From: Chitinophaga pinensis
GTDB taxonomy: Bacteria; Bacteroidota; Bacteroidia; AKYH767-A; OLB10
DNA: 5,667 nt
Direction of reading: 5' to 3'
NCBI GenBank assembly: GCA_945872015.1
Contig: CAMBYJ010000135.1
Coordinates: 1 to 5,667, forward strand
Position 1 is the stretch's first letter, and every line of letters starts with the position of its first letter. Made by a program: the position numbers and the translations under genes. The notes below the pieces were generated by a model that saw only the letters and a list, made by a program, of their open reading frames with translations, was not told the origin of the DNA and did not search any database. This document shows, piece after piece, positions 1-5,667 of this stretch.

Positions 1-120
1 ATGATTATTAAACTCTCTTGAGATTTCTCCACCTTCTAGGTAGATACCACCCCAAACTCCCCACTCTTTACCAGATACACCAACCGCAAAGCATCTCTTT
101 GCTACTGGACATGTTCTACC
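1..120 (-). other. WhiB-like (Wbl) protein fragment joined in frame to the racemase
   Basis: Seen: residues 819-857 of the open frame contain C-P-V-A-K-R-C (Cys821 and Cys827) and, eleven residues after the second Cys, G-V-W-G-G (838-842), followed by an acidic stretch and SREFNNH at the edge. Known: Wbl proteins bind a 4Fe-4S cluster with a distal Cys and C-x2-C-x5-C, followed by a G-[VI]-W-G-G turn. They occur in actinobacteria and in phages, and from memory also in phages of marine metagenomes. The third and fourth cysteines and the turn match with family spacing. The position for the second cysteine is Gly818, at the apparent join. All three arginines here are AGA, whereas the racemase codons just before it that I read use CGN or AGG. 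Inferred: this is foreign sequence, most likely from a phage, joined by misassembly or recombination. The N-terminal half of the Wbl domain is absent and its C-terminus runs off the window. Confidence 0.65.
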
Positions 121-2571
121 AGTGAGGACTTCGTAAGGAATAGTGCCTAATTGTTGGGCAATTTCAATAATGGAATTTTCTTGTCCGAATACGATTACTT
201 CCATGCCTTCGCGGACATCCATACCCGTTACATCGAGCATGGTCATGTCCATGCAAATACTACCTACAATCGGTGCAAGCTGTCCGTTCACCAGCATCTT
301 GCCTACTCCATTGCCTAATCGCCTGCTTAATCCATCGGCATAGCCTATTCCCACTGTTGCAATGAGCATATCACGTTGCGCAACTCCCCTACGGCTATAT
401 CCGATCGTATCGCCAGCTACAACTGTTCTTAATTGAGAAATAGTGGTCTTTAAAGTAGCGACCATTTGTAATTGTCGCTGCTCGTTGGCAGTTGCCGCAA
501 TACCATGCAATCCTATTCCTAACCGTACCATTTCAAACTGCGCCTCCGGGAAACGAAGTATTCCAGACGAGTTTAATATATGTCGGATAATAGGATAGTT
601 AAAATGCGATTGCAAGGTCATGGAAATTTTATTGAAGCGTGCAATCTGATCACGTGTAAACTGATCGTGCTCTAATTCATCACTCGCTACTAAATGAGAA
701 AATACAGTTGCAATTTTGATGTACTTGTTATTCTTAATGCGAATAATCATTTCATTAGTATCACTTTCATCAAAACCTAAACGATGCATGCCCGTATCCA
801 ATTCGATATGCACTGGAAAACGAGTGATATTTTCTTCTCCTCTGCGTTTTAACGCTTCGGTAAAATGATTTAATATTCGAAAGCTATAAATATCGGGTTC
901 CAGCTGATAGTTAATCATGGCCTCAAAGCTTTGCTCCTCGGGATTCATTACCATAATTGGTAACGTAATTCCTGATTTGCGTAGCTCTACTCCTTCATCG
1001 GCATACGCCACGGCTAAATAATCGGCGCGATGAAACTGCATCACATTCGCAATTTCAAAACTACCACTGCCGTATGAAAATGCTTTAACCATGACCATCA
1101 ACTTTGTCTCTGGTCGTAAGCGTGAGCGATACAAATTCAGATTATGTACAACTGCATTTAAATTTATTTCGAGAACCGTTTCGTGTGCTTTTTGCTGCAA
1201 CGATTTACTGATGCGTTCGAATCCAAAGGAACGAGCTCCTTTAATTAAAATCGTTTCATCATTAAACGACGAATAATTTAAGTCGCGCAAAAATTCATCG
1301 GTGCTTGGATAAAAAGATTTTTCGAGCTTAAACAAATCACTTTGTCGTGCAATGGCATCACCAATACCAATCAGTCGATTAATTTTTTTCTGCGCGAGCA
1401 AATCAGCTACCTGCTTATAAAGCACTTCTTCACTTTTCCCACTCTGTAAAATATCACTCAATATAATTGTGCGGCGTTCATGTTGCTTTTGCTGCAACAT
1501 AAAATCGAGCGCAATAGTAAGCGAACCAAAATCGGAATTGTAAGAGTCGTTAATGACAGAGCAATTATTAATTCCTTCTTTCATTTCGAGGCGCATAGCC
1601 ACCGGACTTAACAACTCGATTCGCTTTGAAATTTGTTCATTGGGAATTTCAAGAAACAACATCAAAGCCCAGCAATTAATTGCATTTTCTATGCTTGCTT
1701 CATCGGTAAATGGAATTTTAATTCCGATAAACTGATTTTTATAAATTCCTTGAATCTCTGTATCGTGGTCATGCTTGGCAATACGACCAATTTGTAAATC
1801 AGCCTTCGACTTACGCGACCATGTAAATATATTGCAATGAGAAGAAAGTAATCCTACTGAATTTACAAGCTCATGAATAGCGGTATAATCTTTACAATAG
1901 ACTAACTGATTCGCATGTACGAAAAGTTTAAGCTTCTCTACAATTTTTGAATTTAAATCAGTGAAATTCTCATCATGTGCCGTTCCGATGTTCGTTAAGA
2001 TTCCAATAGTAGGGCGAATCATCTCACCCAACTTTATCATTTCATCAGGTTGTGAAATTCCAGCTTCAAAGATTCCCAGTGTATGGTTATCTTCCATTTG
2101 CCAAAGAGAAAGCGGAACACCAATTTGAGAGTTATAACTCTTCGGACTTCTTACAATGGAATAATCTTCACGAAGTAATTGATACAACCATTCCTTTACA
2201 ATGGTTTTACCATTCGAACCTGTAACACCAATTACGGGAACTGAAAATTTACGACGATGCCATGCTGCCAGTTGTTGCATTGCTTGCAACGGACTCATCA
2301 CTAAAATAAAATTAGCCTGAGGAACTTGTTCGGCAACGGACTCATCGCTGATGACAAAATTTCTTACTCCCTGCGAATACAAATCGGCAATATACTTATG
2401 CCCATCGTGACGTTCACCTTTGATAGCGAAAAATAAAGAATGTTCGGGATCAACAATCTTGCGACTATCTGTAATTAAAAATGAAATTGCACTTGCACCT
2501 TCATTGCCTATTCTGCAATCAACACCAAGAACTTCGGCTAGTTGTTGCAAAGGATACGATGCATGCGCCAT
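1..2571 (-). CDS. murF-alr: Bifunctional MurF ligase / alanine racemase, C-terminus replaced at window edge
   Basis: The start is at 2571 and the frame stays open for 857 codons to base 1, with no stop. The N-terminal half (about residues 1-465) is MurF, the cytoplasmic ATP-dependent ligase that adds D-Ala-D-Ala to the UDP-MurNAc-tripeptide. It shows the P-loop GVTGSNGKT at residues 115-123 (Lys122) and the Mur-ligase motif NDSYNS at 341-346. The second half, from about residue 470, is a PLP-dependent alanine racemase, which interconverts L- and D-alanine. The PLP lysine is Lys496 in VKAFSYG, the opposite catalytic Tyr725 lies in GYSRRG, and GSICMDMTMLDV follows. The K-to-Y spacing of 229 fits single-domain racemases. 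This fusion is common in Bacteroidota and usually about 820-835 aa long. ATG was chosen because it follows the tdk stop by one base and gives a normal MurF N-terminus. Racemase similarity ends at PYEVLTG (to residue 818); the last 39 residues look like a WhiB-like protein, so the true end of the gene is not in this window. Confidence 0.93.
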   Translation of the reverse strand, partial: MAHASYPLQQLAEVLGVDCRIGNEGASAISFLITDSRKIVDPEHSLFFAIKGERHDGHKYIADLYSQGVRNFVISDESVAEQVPQANFILVMSPLQAMQQLAAWHRRKFSVPVIGVTGSNGKTIVKEWLYQLLREDYSIVRSPKSYNSQIGVPLSLWQMEDNHTLGIFEAGISQPDEMIKLGEMIRPTIGILTNIGTAHDENFTDLNSKIVEKLKLFVHANQLVYCKDYTAIHELVNSVGLLSSHCNIFTWSRKSKADLQIGRIAKHDHDTEIQGIYKNQFIGIKIPFTDEASIENAINCWALMLFLEIPNEQISKRIELLSPVAMRLEMKEGINNCSVINDSYNSDFGSLTIALDFMLQQKQHERRTIILSDILQSGKSEEVLYKQVADLLAQKKINRLIGIGDAIARQSDLFKLEKSFYPSTDEFLRDLNYSSFNDETILIKGARSFGFERISKSLQQKAHETVLEINLNAVVHNLNLYRSRLRPETKLMVMVKAFSYGSGSFEIANVMQFHRADYLAVAYADEGVELRKSGITLPIMVMNPEEQSFEAMINYQLEPDIYSFRILNHFTEALKRRGEENITRFPVHIELDTGMHRLGFDESDTNEMIIRIKNNKYIKIATVFSHLVASDELEHDQFTRDQIARFNKISMTLQSHFNYPIIRHILNSSGILRFPEAQFEMVRLGIGLHGIAATANEQRQLQMVATLKTTISQLRTVVAGDTIGYSRRGVAQRDMLIATVGIGYADGLSRRLGNGVGKMLVNGQLAPIVGSICMDMTMLDVTGMDVREGMEVIVFGQENSIIEIAQQLGTIPYEVLTGRTCPVAKRCFAVGVSGKEWGVWGGIYLEGGEISREFNNH

Positions 2572-2572
2572 A

Positions 2573-3181
2573 TTACTTAGAATTTTCTTTTGAATTAATT
2601 TCCGAATGCTGAACAGCTTTTACAAAACACATTCTGCATAAAGGAATATAGCTTTCCTTTTCTCCTAACATCACTAATGCATCATCCTGCACTGTACGAT
2701 GTGAGTGAGAAGCAAGATCTCCGCAATGCATACAGATAGCATGTACCTTGGTGATATAATCAGCAATTGCTAACAAATTAGGCATTGGTCCGAAAGGCTT
2801 CCCAAGATAATCCATATCAAGACCTGCAATAATAACTCGCGTACCTTGCGCTGCTAGCTGCTCTACTACTGATGGAAGATTATCATCAAAAAATTGTGCT
2901 TCATCAATTCCAATTACATCAACGGTATGACTAAGCAATAAAAGATTAGAAGACGAAGGAATGGGAGTACTCATGATATAATTAGAATCATGCGATACAA
3001 TATTCTCTTCATCGTAACGAACATCCACACCTGGTTTAAAAATCTCGACATCGAGCTTTGCGATTTTCGCTCTTTTCAAACGACGAATTAATTCTTCTGT
3101 TTTACCAGAAAACATACTACCAGTTATAACTTCTACGCAACCTTTTCTTGGTAAATGCTTACGTGTGTGTTCTAAAAACAT
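2573..3181 (-). CDS. tdk: Thymidine kinase (type II, zinc-binding)
   Basis: This cytoplasmic salvage enzyme phosphorylates thymidine to dTMP with ATP. The protein is 202 aa, normal for the tetrameric TK1-like family. Visible landmarks in order are the Walker A loop GSMFSGKT at residues 21-28, followed by EELIRRLKRAK; the Walker B-like motif GIDEAQFFD at 91-99, with Glu94 as the expected catalytic base; the GLDMDYLGKPFG segment at 120-131; the zinc ligands C150-x2-C153 and C182-x2-C185; and Tyr178 in the thymidine-binding loop before PLCRMC. All key residues are intact. The start is supported by the MFLE opening typical of Bacteroidota homologues. It is the first gene after the terminator of the upstream operon, so it probably has its own promoter in the gap at 3182-3243. 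It ends one base before the murF-alr ATG (TAA, T, ATG), which implies cotranscription and translational coupling. As I recall, tdk next to alr is a recurring arrangement in this phylum. Confidence 0.97.
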   Translation of the reverse strand: MFLEHTRKHLPRKGCVEVITGSMFSGKTEELIRRLKRAKIAKLDVEIFKPGVDVRYDEENIVSHDSNYIMSTPIPSSSNLLLLSHTVDVIGIDEAQFFDDNLPSVVEQLAAQGTRVIIAGLDMDYLGKPFGPMPNLLAIADYITKVHAICMHCGDLASHSHRTVQDDALVMLGEKESYIPLCRMCFVKAVQHSEINSKENSK

Positions 3182-3243
3182 GATTTTTTGAATGAGGCTC
3201 TAAATTACAAAATTTTGAGGTAGAATTATAAAGTGCATTCAAC
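3182..3243 (-). promoter_or_regulatory. Probable promoter/leader region of tdk-murF-alr
   Basis: This short gap lies between the terminator of the upstream operon and the tdk start, so the tdk promoter should be here. The best match to the Bacteroidota consensus (TTTG, about 19-21 bases, TAnnTTTG) is TTTA at 3232-3229, 21 bases, then TAATTTAG at 3207-3200. Each box has one mismatch. The leader before the ATG is A-rich (CAAAAAATC) without a Shine-Dalgarno sequence, as usual for the phylum. The placement follows from context; the exact boxes are a weak guess. Confidence 0.3.
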
Positions 3244-3271
3244 AAAAAAGGGCTGCCATTAGCAACCCTTT
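3244..3271 (-). terminator. Rho-independent terminator of the HmuY-like operon
   Basis: Read on the minus strand, AAAGGGTTGC (3271-3262), a five-base loop TAATG (3261-3257) and GCAGCCCTTT (3256-3247) form a ten-pair stem with one G-U wobble, running into six consecutive T residues (3249-3244). It begins 24 bases after the stop of the 419-aa protein and separates that operon from tdk. Confidence 0.88.
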
Positions 3272-3295
3272 AAAATTCAGTAATTTTTAAATTGA

Positions 3296-4555
3296 TTATT
3301 GAACAACGATACGAGTAATTTGTCGCTCGCTACCCATTGTAATTAATACCTGATAAATTCCTGGTGTTAATGATTCTAATGATAAGTCTACCGATTGTAA
3401 TCCGCTGTTTAATTGAACTACATCGGACGACATTAACATGCCATTCATTGAAATTACCTGCATCATAGCATCACCTGCTTTTTCAGAAGATAAAATCAAA
3501 CGAGTTGAACCATGCGCAGGATTTGGAGCAGCATCAAACGTTTTGATGGCTGAATTTTGTATCTGACCAATTCCAGTAGTAGTGCTTTTATTGAAATAGA
3601 AATTTCCATTAGCACTTCCACCAAATCCAGTGAAGATCATTTTCCACACTGATCCCTGACGATCTTGCACAAAGTAAACCGTTGAATCTGAAATATCAAA
3701 TGTATTAGTAGCCATGTTAAATGTTTTCCAATCGAAACCGATTGTATTAATCGCTTTGTCAAAAGTTAAGCCCGCAGAAGTTACAGTTGTAACATCAACA
3801 GGATAAGCTTTAACAGCAGTAACTGAATCATTCGTAAGAACTCCTGTTACTTTATACGTAATTGGGGTCGTAGTTAAATATTGCGCGAATGATAAATCCC
3901 ATGAATTAAATGCTGGTTCACGATCAATAATTTGATTGTTTAATAAAGAGAAATACACGAAGTTTTTGCCAGCATAAGTTGTTTTATTGATAGCTCCTAA
4001 TGTTTCATTGCTTCCGTCTAAATCGGCCCATTTAAAATCATAGATCCCATTTGCTAGTGAAACGATGCATAACTTTTTGTAAACACCACTTGATAATTTG
4101 ATGAAGTACACAGAATCACCAGTGATAGCATGCGTCATAAAATCATAATTCCCCCAACCTAAGTCAAACATGTCGGCAGGATTATTCGTTCTGTTAAGCG
4201 CCCCAAAATTCCAAGACGTATCAGAATTAAATAATTCATTTGTTGGCGTACTAAAAATTCCAGTAGTATCTGATGCATACATTGTTGACCAATCGGCAAC
4301 GGACTTATTCGCTTTATACAAACGCACATTGTTTTTCGAGTTAATCAAAATAGAAGCTGCAAAACCACGAAGCTGGAATGCTAAATCCCAATCGAGGTTA
4401 GATACAGAACTTACTGTGCCACTTGTAAAGCTGTAAAATGTTTGATTAGTGTAACCAGGATTAGCGGTAACCGTATCCGTAGTTTGCGCATTAGCAGATA
4501 TTGTGAATACAGCTGCTAATAATGTGAATGATAATTTTTGTAGAATTGATTTCAT
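3296..4555 (-). CDS. HmuY-like protein with type IX secretion sorting domain
   Basis: The protein is 419 aa. Residues 1-23 form a Sec signal peptide (MKS-basic start, hydrophobic core, cleavage near ANA-Q). The body (about 30-325) resembles the HmuY family: WDLAF at 56-60, YFIKLSSGVYKKL at 150-162, ADLDGSN at 177-183, WDLSF at 219-223, KVTGVL at 235-240 and IGFDWK at 272-277. These match motifs of the upstream lipoprotein in the same order. Residues 340-419 are a type A T9SS C-terminal sorting domain: PNP at 344-346, an internal beta-rich stretch, LTPGIYQV at 396-403 and a final ITRIVVQ. The protein should therefore cross the outer membrane through the Por machinery, lose this tail and be attached to the surface or released. 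HmuY of Porphyromonas gingivalis binds haem, but the body here has only one histidine (His142), so ligand and role are open. The gene follows the lipoprotein by 17 A-rich bases and is last in its operon. Confidence 0.88.
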   Translation of the reverse strand: MKSILQKLSFTLLAAVFTISANAQTTDTVTANPGYTNQTFYSFTSGTVSSVSNLDWDLAFQLRGFAASILINSKNNVRLYKANKSVADWSTMYASDTTGIFSTPTNELFNSDTSWNFGALNRTNNPADMFDLGWGNYDFMTHAITGDSVYFIKLSSGVYKKLCIVSLANGIYDFKWADLDGSNETLGAINKTTYAGKNFVYFSLLNNQIIDREPAFNSWDLSFAQYLTTTPITYKVTGVLTNDSVTAVKAYPVDVTTVTSAGLTFDKAINTIGFDWKTFNMATNTFDISDSTVYFVQDRQGSVWKMIFTGFGGSANGNFYFNKSTTTGIGQIQNSAIKTFDAAPNPAHGSTRLILSSEKAGDAMMQVISMNGMLMSSDVVQLNSGLQSVDLSLESLTPGIYQVLITMGSERQITRIVVQ

Positions 4556-4572
4556 GGTTTATAGTTGTTTTT

Positions 4573-5598
4573 TTATATTCTTTGAGTTTGAAAGGTTACC
4601 ATCCCTTTATTGCCTACTGCATCATAAAAATCCACCATCTTAATGGTGTAATAAAATCCTTCATGAGATTTTACCACATAATATAGATCCGGATAAACAT
4701 AATATAATGCATCGTTAAAATCATAATATTTCCAATTATAACCTATCGCATTAGCGTGATTAGAAAAAGTAAAGTTTGATACTTGTGAATAATTAAATTG
4801 TTCAATGGGTAAATACGGAACATTAGGAGGCATCGTATCTTTTTGAAAGCGCATTACCTCTGTATTGTTCCAAATATTTTGAAGGGCGCCAGTTACAAAA
4901 TAATAACGGAATGGAGAATTAACATCATACTCAAAAAAGACGTGCGTATATTTTGTAAAAACCATATCCCATTGATCCTTTGGTGGCGCCTGCTGTATTA
5001 ACTGATTTGGAGAATCAAATGAAAAATACATTAATGAATAATTTTCGTCTTTCACAATATCAACGGTATCCATCAATGAATTATCGTAATTGCTAAAACA
5101 GATAGTATATTTCAAACTATCCACTGAAAGTACTTTTACCTTTCTCCACCGTGCAGCACCTGTATGTTCCGGCTTGCCGCGATCTACTACAAACACCTTA
5201 CTTCCTTGAGAAGAAAAACTCACGTCTTCCCAGTATTTTGTAAACGCTAAAGTGTCCTCTAATAACTGCCCACAATCTAACGCCCATGGATATCCGACAG
5301 TATCTGCTGAGTTCATATTGTATGATTGTGTGTTACAAGCAAACATGAACTTAGCACTATTCAAATAAATATGGCATCCATTCTTAGATGCTTCAAAAGC
5401 TAAGTCATACGTTTTATATGAACGAACAATAGAATTTCCAGTTTCTAAATCGAAAAAAACCTGATTATCATAATTCAATCCCATGTTAGCTGTACCTTGT
5501 TTAACAGGACCAGGCGCAGGTAATGTAATTGCATCATCGTCTTTCATACAAGAGGACAACACAACTAGAACCAACATCAACAATCCAAGCCTTCTCAT
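4573..5598 (-). CDS. HmuY-family surface lipoprotein
   Basis: The protein is 341 aa. The N-terminus MRRLG, a hydrophobic core and the lipobox LSSC (14-17) make it a lipoprotein with lipidated Cys17. The following MKDDD (18-22) resembles the lipoprotein export signal that sends Bacteroidota lipoproteins to the outer cell surface. Family landmarks are NQVFFDLETG at 45-54, YDLAFEA at 64-70, YLNSAKFM at 78-85, VVDRG at 137-141, QWDMVFTKYTH at 209-219, FVTGALQN at 234-241, AIGYNWKYYDF at 284-294 and the ending YYVVKSHEGFYYTIKMVDFYD. Members of this family often sit beside TonB-dependent receptors and capture a ligand, haem in the P. gingivalis prototype. The start codon shares its A with the stop of the upstream receptor-like gene, which fixes the start and suggests translational coupling. 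Five histidines (76, 145, 219, 281, 312) are possible metal or haem ligands, but none can be assigned by eye. The ligand is unknown; the family assignment is firm. Confidence 0.9.
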   Translation of the reverse strand: MRRLGLLMLVLVVLSSCMKDDDAITLPAPGPVKQGTANMGLNYDNQVFFDLETGNSIVRSYKTYDLAFEASKNGCHIYLNSAKFMFACNTQSYNMNSADTVGYPWALDCGQLLEDTLAFTKYWEDVSFSSQGSKVFVVDRGKPEHTGAARWRKVKVLSVDSLKYTICFSNYDNSLMDTVDIVKDENYSLMYFSFDSPNQLIQQAPPKDQWDMVFTKYTHVFFEYDVNSPFRYYFVTGALQNIWNNTEVMRFQKDTMPPNVPYLPIEQFNYSQVSNFTFSNHANAIGYNWKYYDFNDALYYVYPDLYYVVKSHEGFYYTIKMVDFYDAVGNKGMVTFQTQRI

Positions 5599-5667
5599 TA
5601 GAATTTGTAATTAAGTTTTATAAATGTTGAACGTCCTGTACCCACCATCATCGTTCCGTTATTATTT
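5598..5667 (-). CDS. Outer-membrane beta-barrel C-terminus, probable TonB-dependent receptor (partial)
   Basis: Only the last 22 codons and the TAA stop (5600-5598) are inside the window; the 5' part lies beyond the right edge. The residues end GTGRSTFIKLNYKF. The G-R-x-x-x-x-x-L-x-Y-x-F pattern with a terminal phenylalanine is the final transmembrane strand that the BAM complex recognises, and a glycine-arginine pair before that strand is usual in TonB-dependent receptors. A receptor directly upstream of a HmuY-family lipoprotein matches the hmuR-hmuY order known in P. gingivalis. The stop overlaps the lipoprotein ATG by one base (TAATG). The barrel call is well supported by the ending, but the receptor identity rests mostly on context because the plug and TonB box are not visible. 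Confidence 0.68.
   Translation of the reverse strand, partial: NNNGTMMVGTGRSTFIKLNYKF

Noticed and set aside
1..120. The left-edge tail read as a natural long C-terminus of alanine racemase
   Set aside because: Racemases in this family end shortly after the PYEVLTG motif with a short basic/aromatic strand. A Cys-rich CPV/GVWGG tail is not part of the fold and matches another family.
143..343. Plus-strand open frame of 66 codons
   Set aside because: It lies opposite the racemase coding frame, which has clear catalytic motifs. Its composition is that of antisense sequence and it has no recognisable domain.
1091..1276. Plus-strand open frame of 61 codons
   Set aside because: Antisense to the MurF-racemase junction; no domain and no plausible leader.
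1553..1735. Plus-strand open frame of 60 codons
   Set aside because: Antisense to the MurF central region, opposite the NDSYNS motif; a shadow of the real frame.
3224..3230. TATAAT hexamer on the minus strand upstream of tdk as a sigma-70 -10 box
   Set aside because: No TTGACA-like element lies about 17 bases upstream, since that position falls in the terminator stem, and the Bacteroidota primary sigma factor uses a different consensus. AT-rich chance match.
4170..4436. Plus-strand open frame of 88 codons
   Set aside because: Entirely within the HmuY-like T9SS gene on the opposite strand, with no signal, motif or start context of its own.

Overview
The window reads as chromosomal DNA of a Bacteroidota (Bacteroidetes) bacterium. 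The evidence is low GC, A-rich leaders without Shine-Dalgarno sequences, a fused MurF-alanine racemase, a type IX secretion (T9SS) sorting domain, and HmuY-family proteins behind what looks like a TonB-dependent receptor. Every gene lies on the minus strand, so transcription runs from right to left.

The right half is an apparent surface-uptake operon. At the right edge are the last 22 codons of an outer-membrane beta-barrel protein, probably a TonB-dependent receptor, whose stop codon shares one base with the start of the next gene. That gene encodes a HmuY-like lipoprotein of 341 aa with an acidic K-D-D-D surface-export signal after the lipid cysteine. Seventeen bases later comes a second HmuY-like protein of 419 aa, with a Sec signal peptide and a T9SS C-terminal sorting domain in place of a lipobox. 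The two share landmark motifs in the same order, so they look like paralogues delivered by two different routes. A hairpin terminator closes this unit at 3244-3271.

The left half is a housekeeping pair: type II thymidine kinase (tdk, 2573-3181) and, one base after its stop, the fused MurF-alanine racemase (2571 down to the left edge). They supply dTMP by salvage, and D-alanine plus its dipeptide for peptidoglycan.

The anomaly is at the left edge. Alanine racemase similarity stops around position 120, at the motif PYEVLTG. The same reading frame continues to base 1 as a sequence with C-P-V-x3-C and G-V-W-G-G, the signature of a WhiB-like iron-sulfur protein of the kind found in actinobacteria and in phages, and not expected here. 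The likeliest explanation is a chimeric join between a bacterial genome and a phage fragment at a metagenomic contig end. A genuine recombination or fusion would be more interesting but needs proof. I found no RNA genes, CRISPR arrays, insertion sequences or gene-free stretches above 300 bases.
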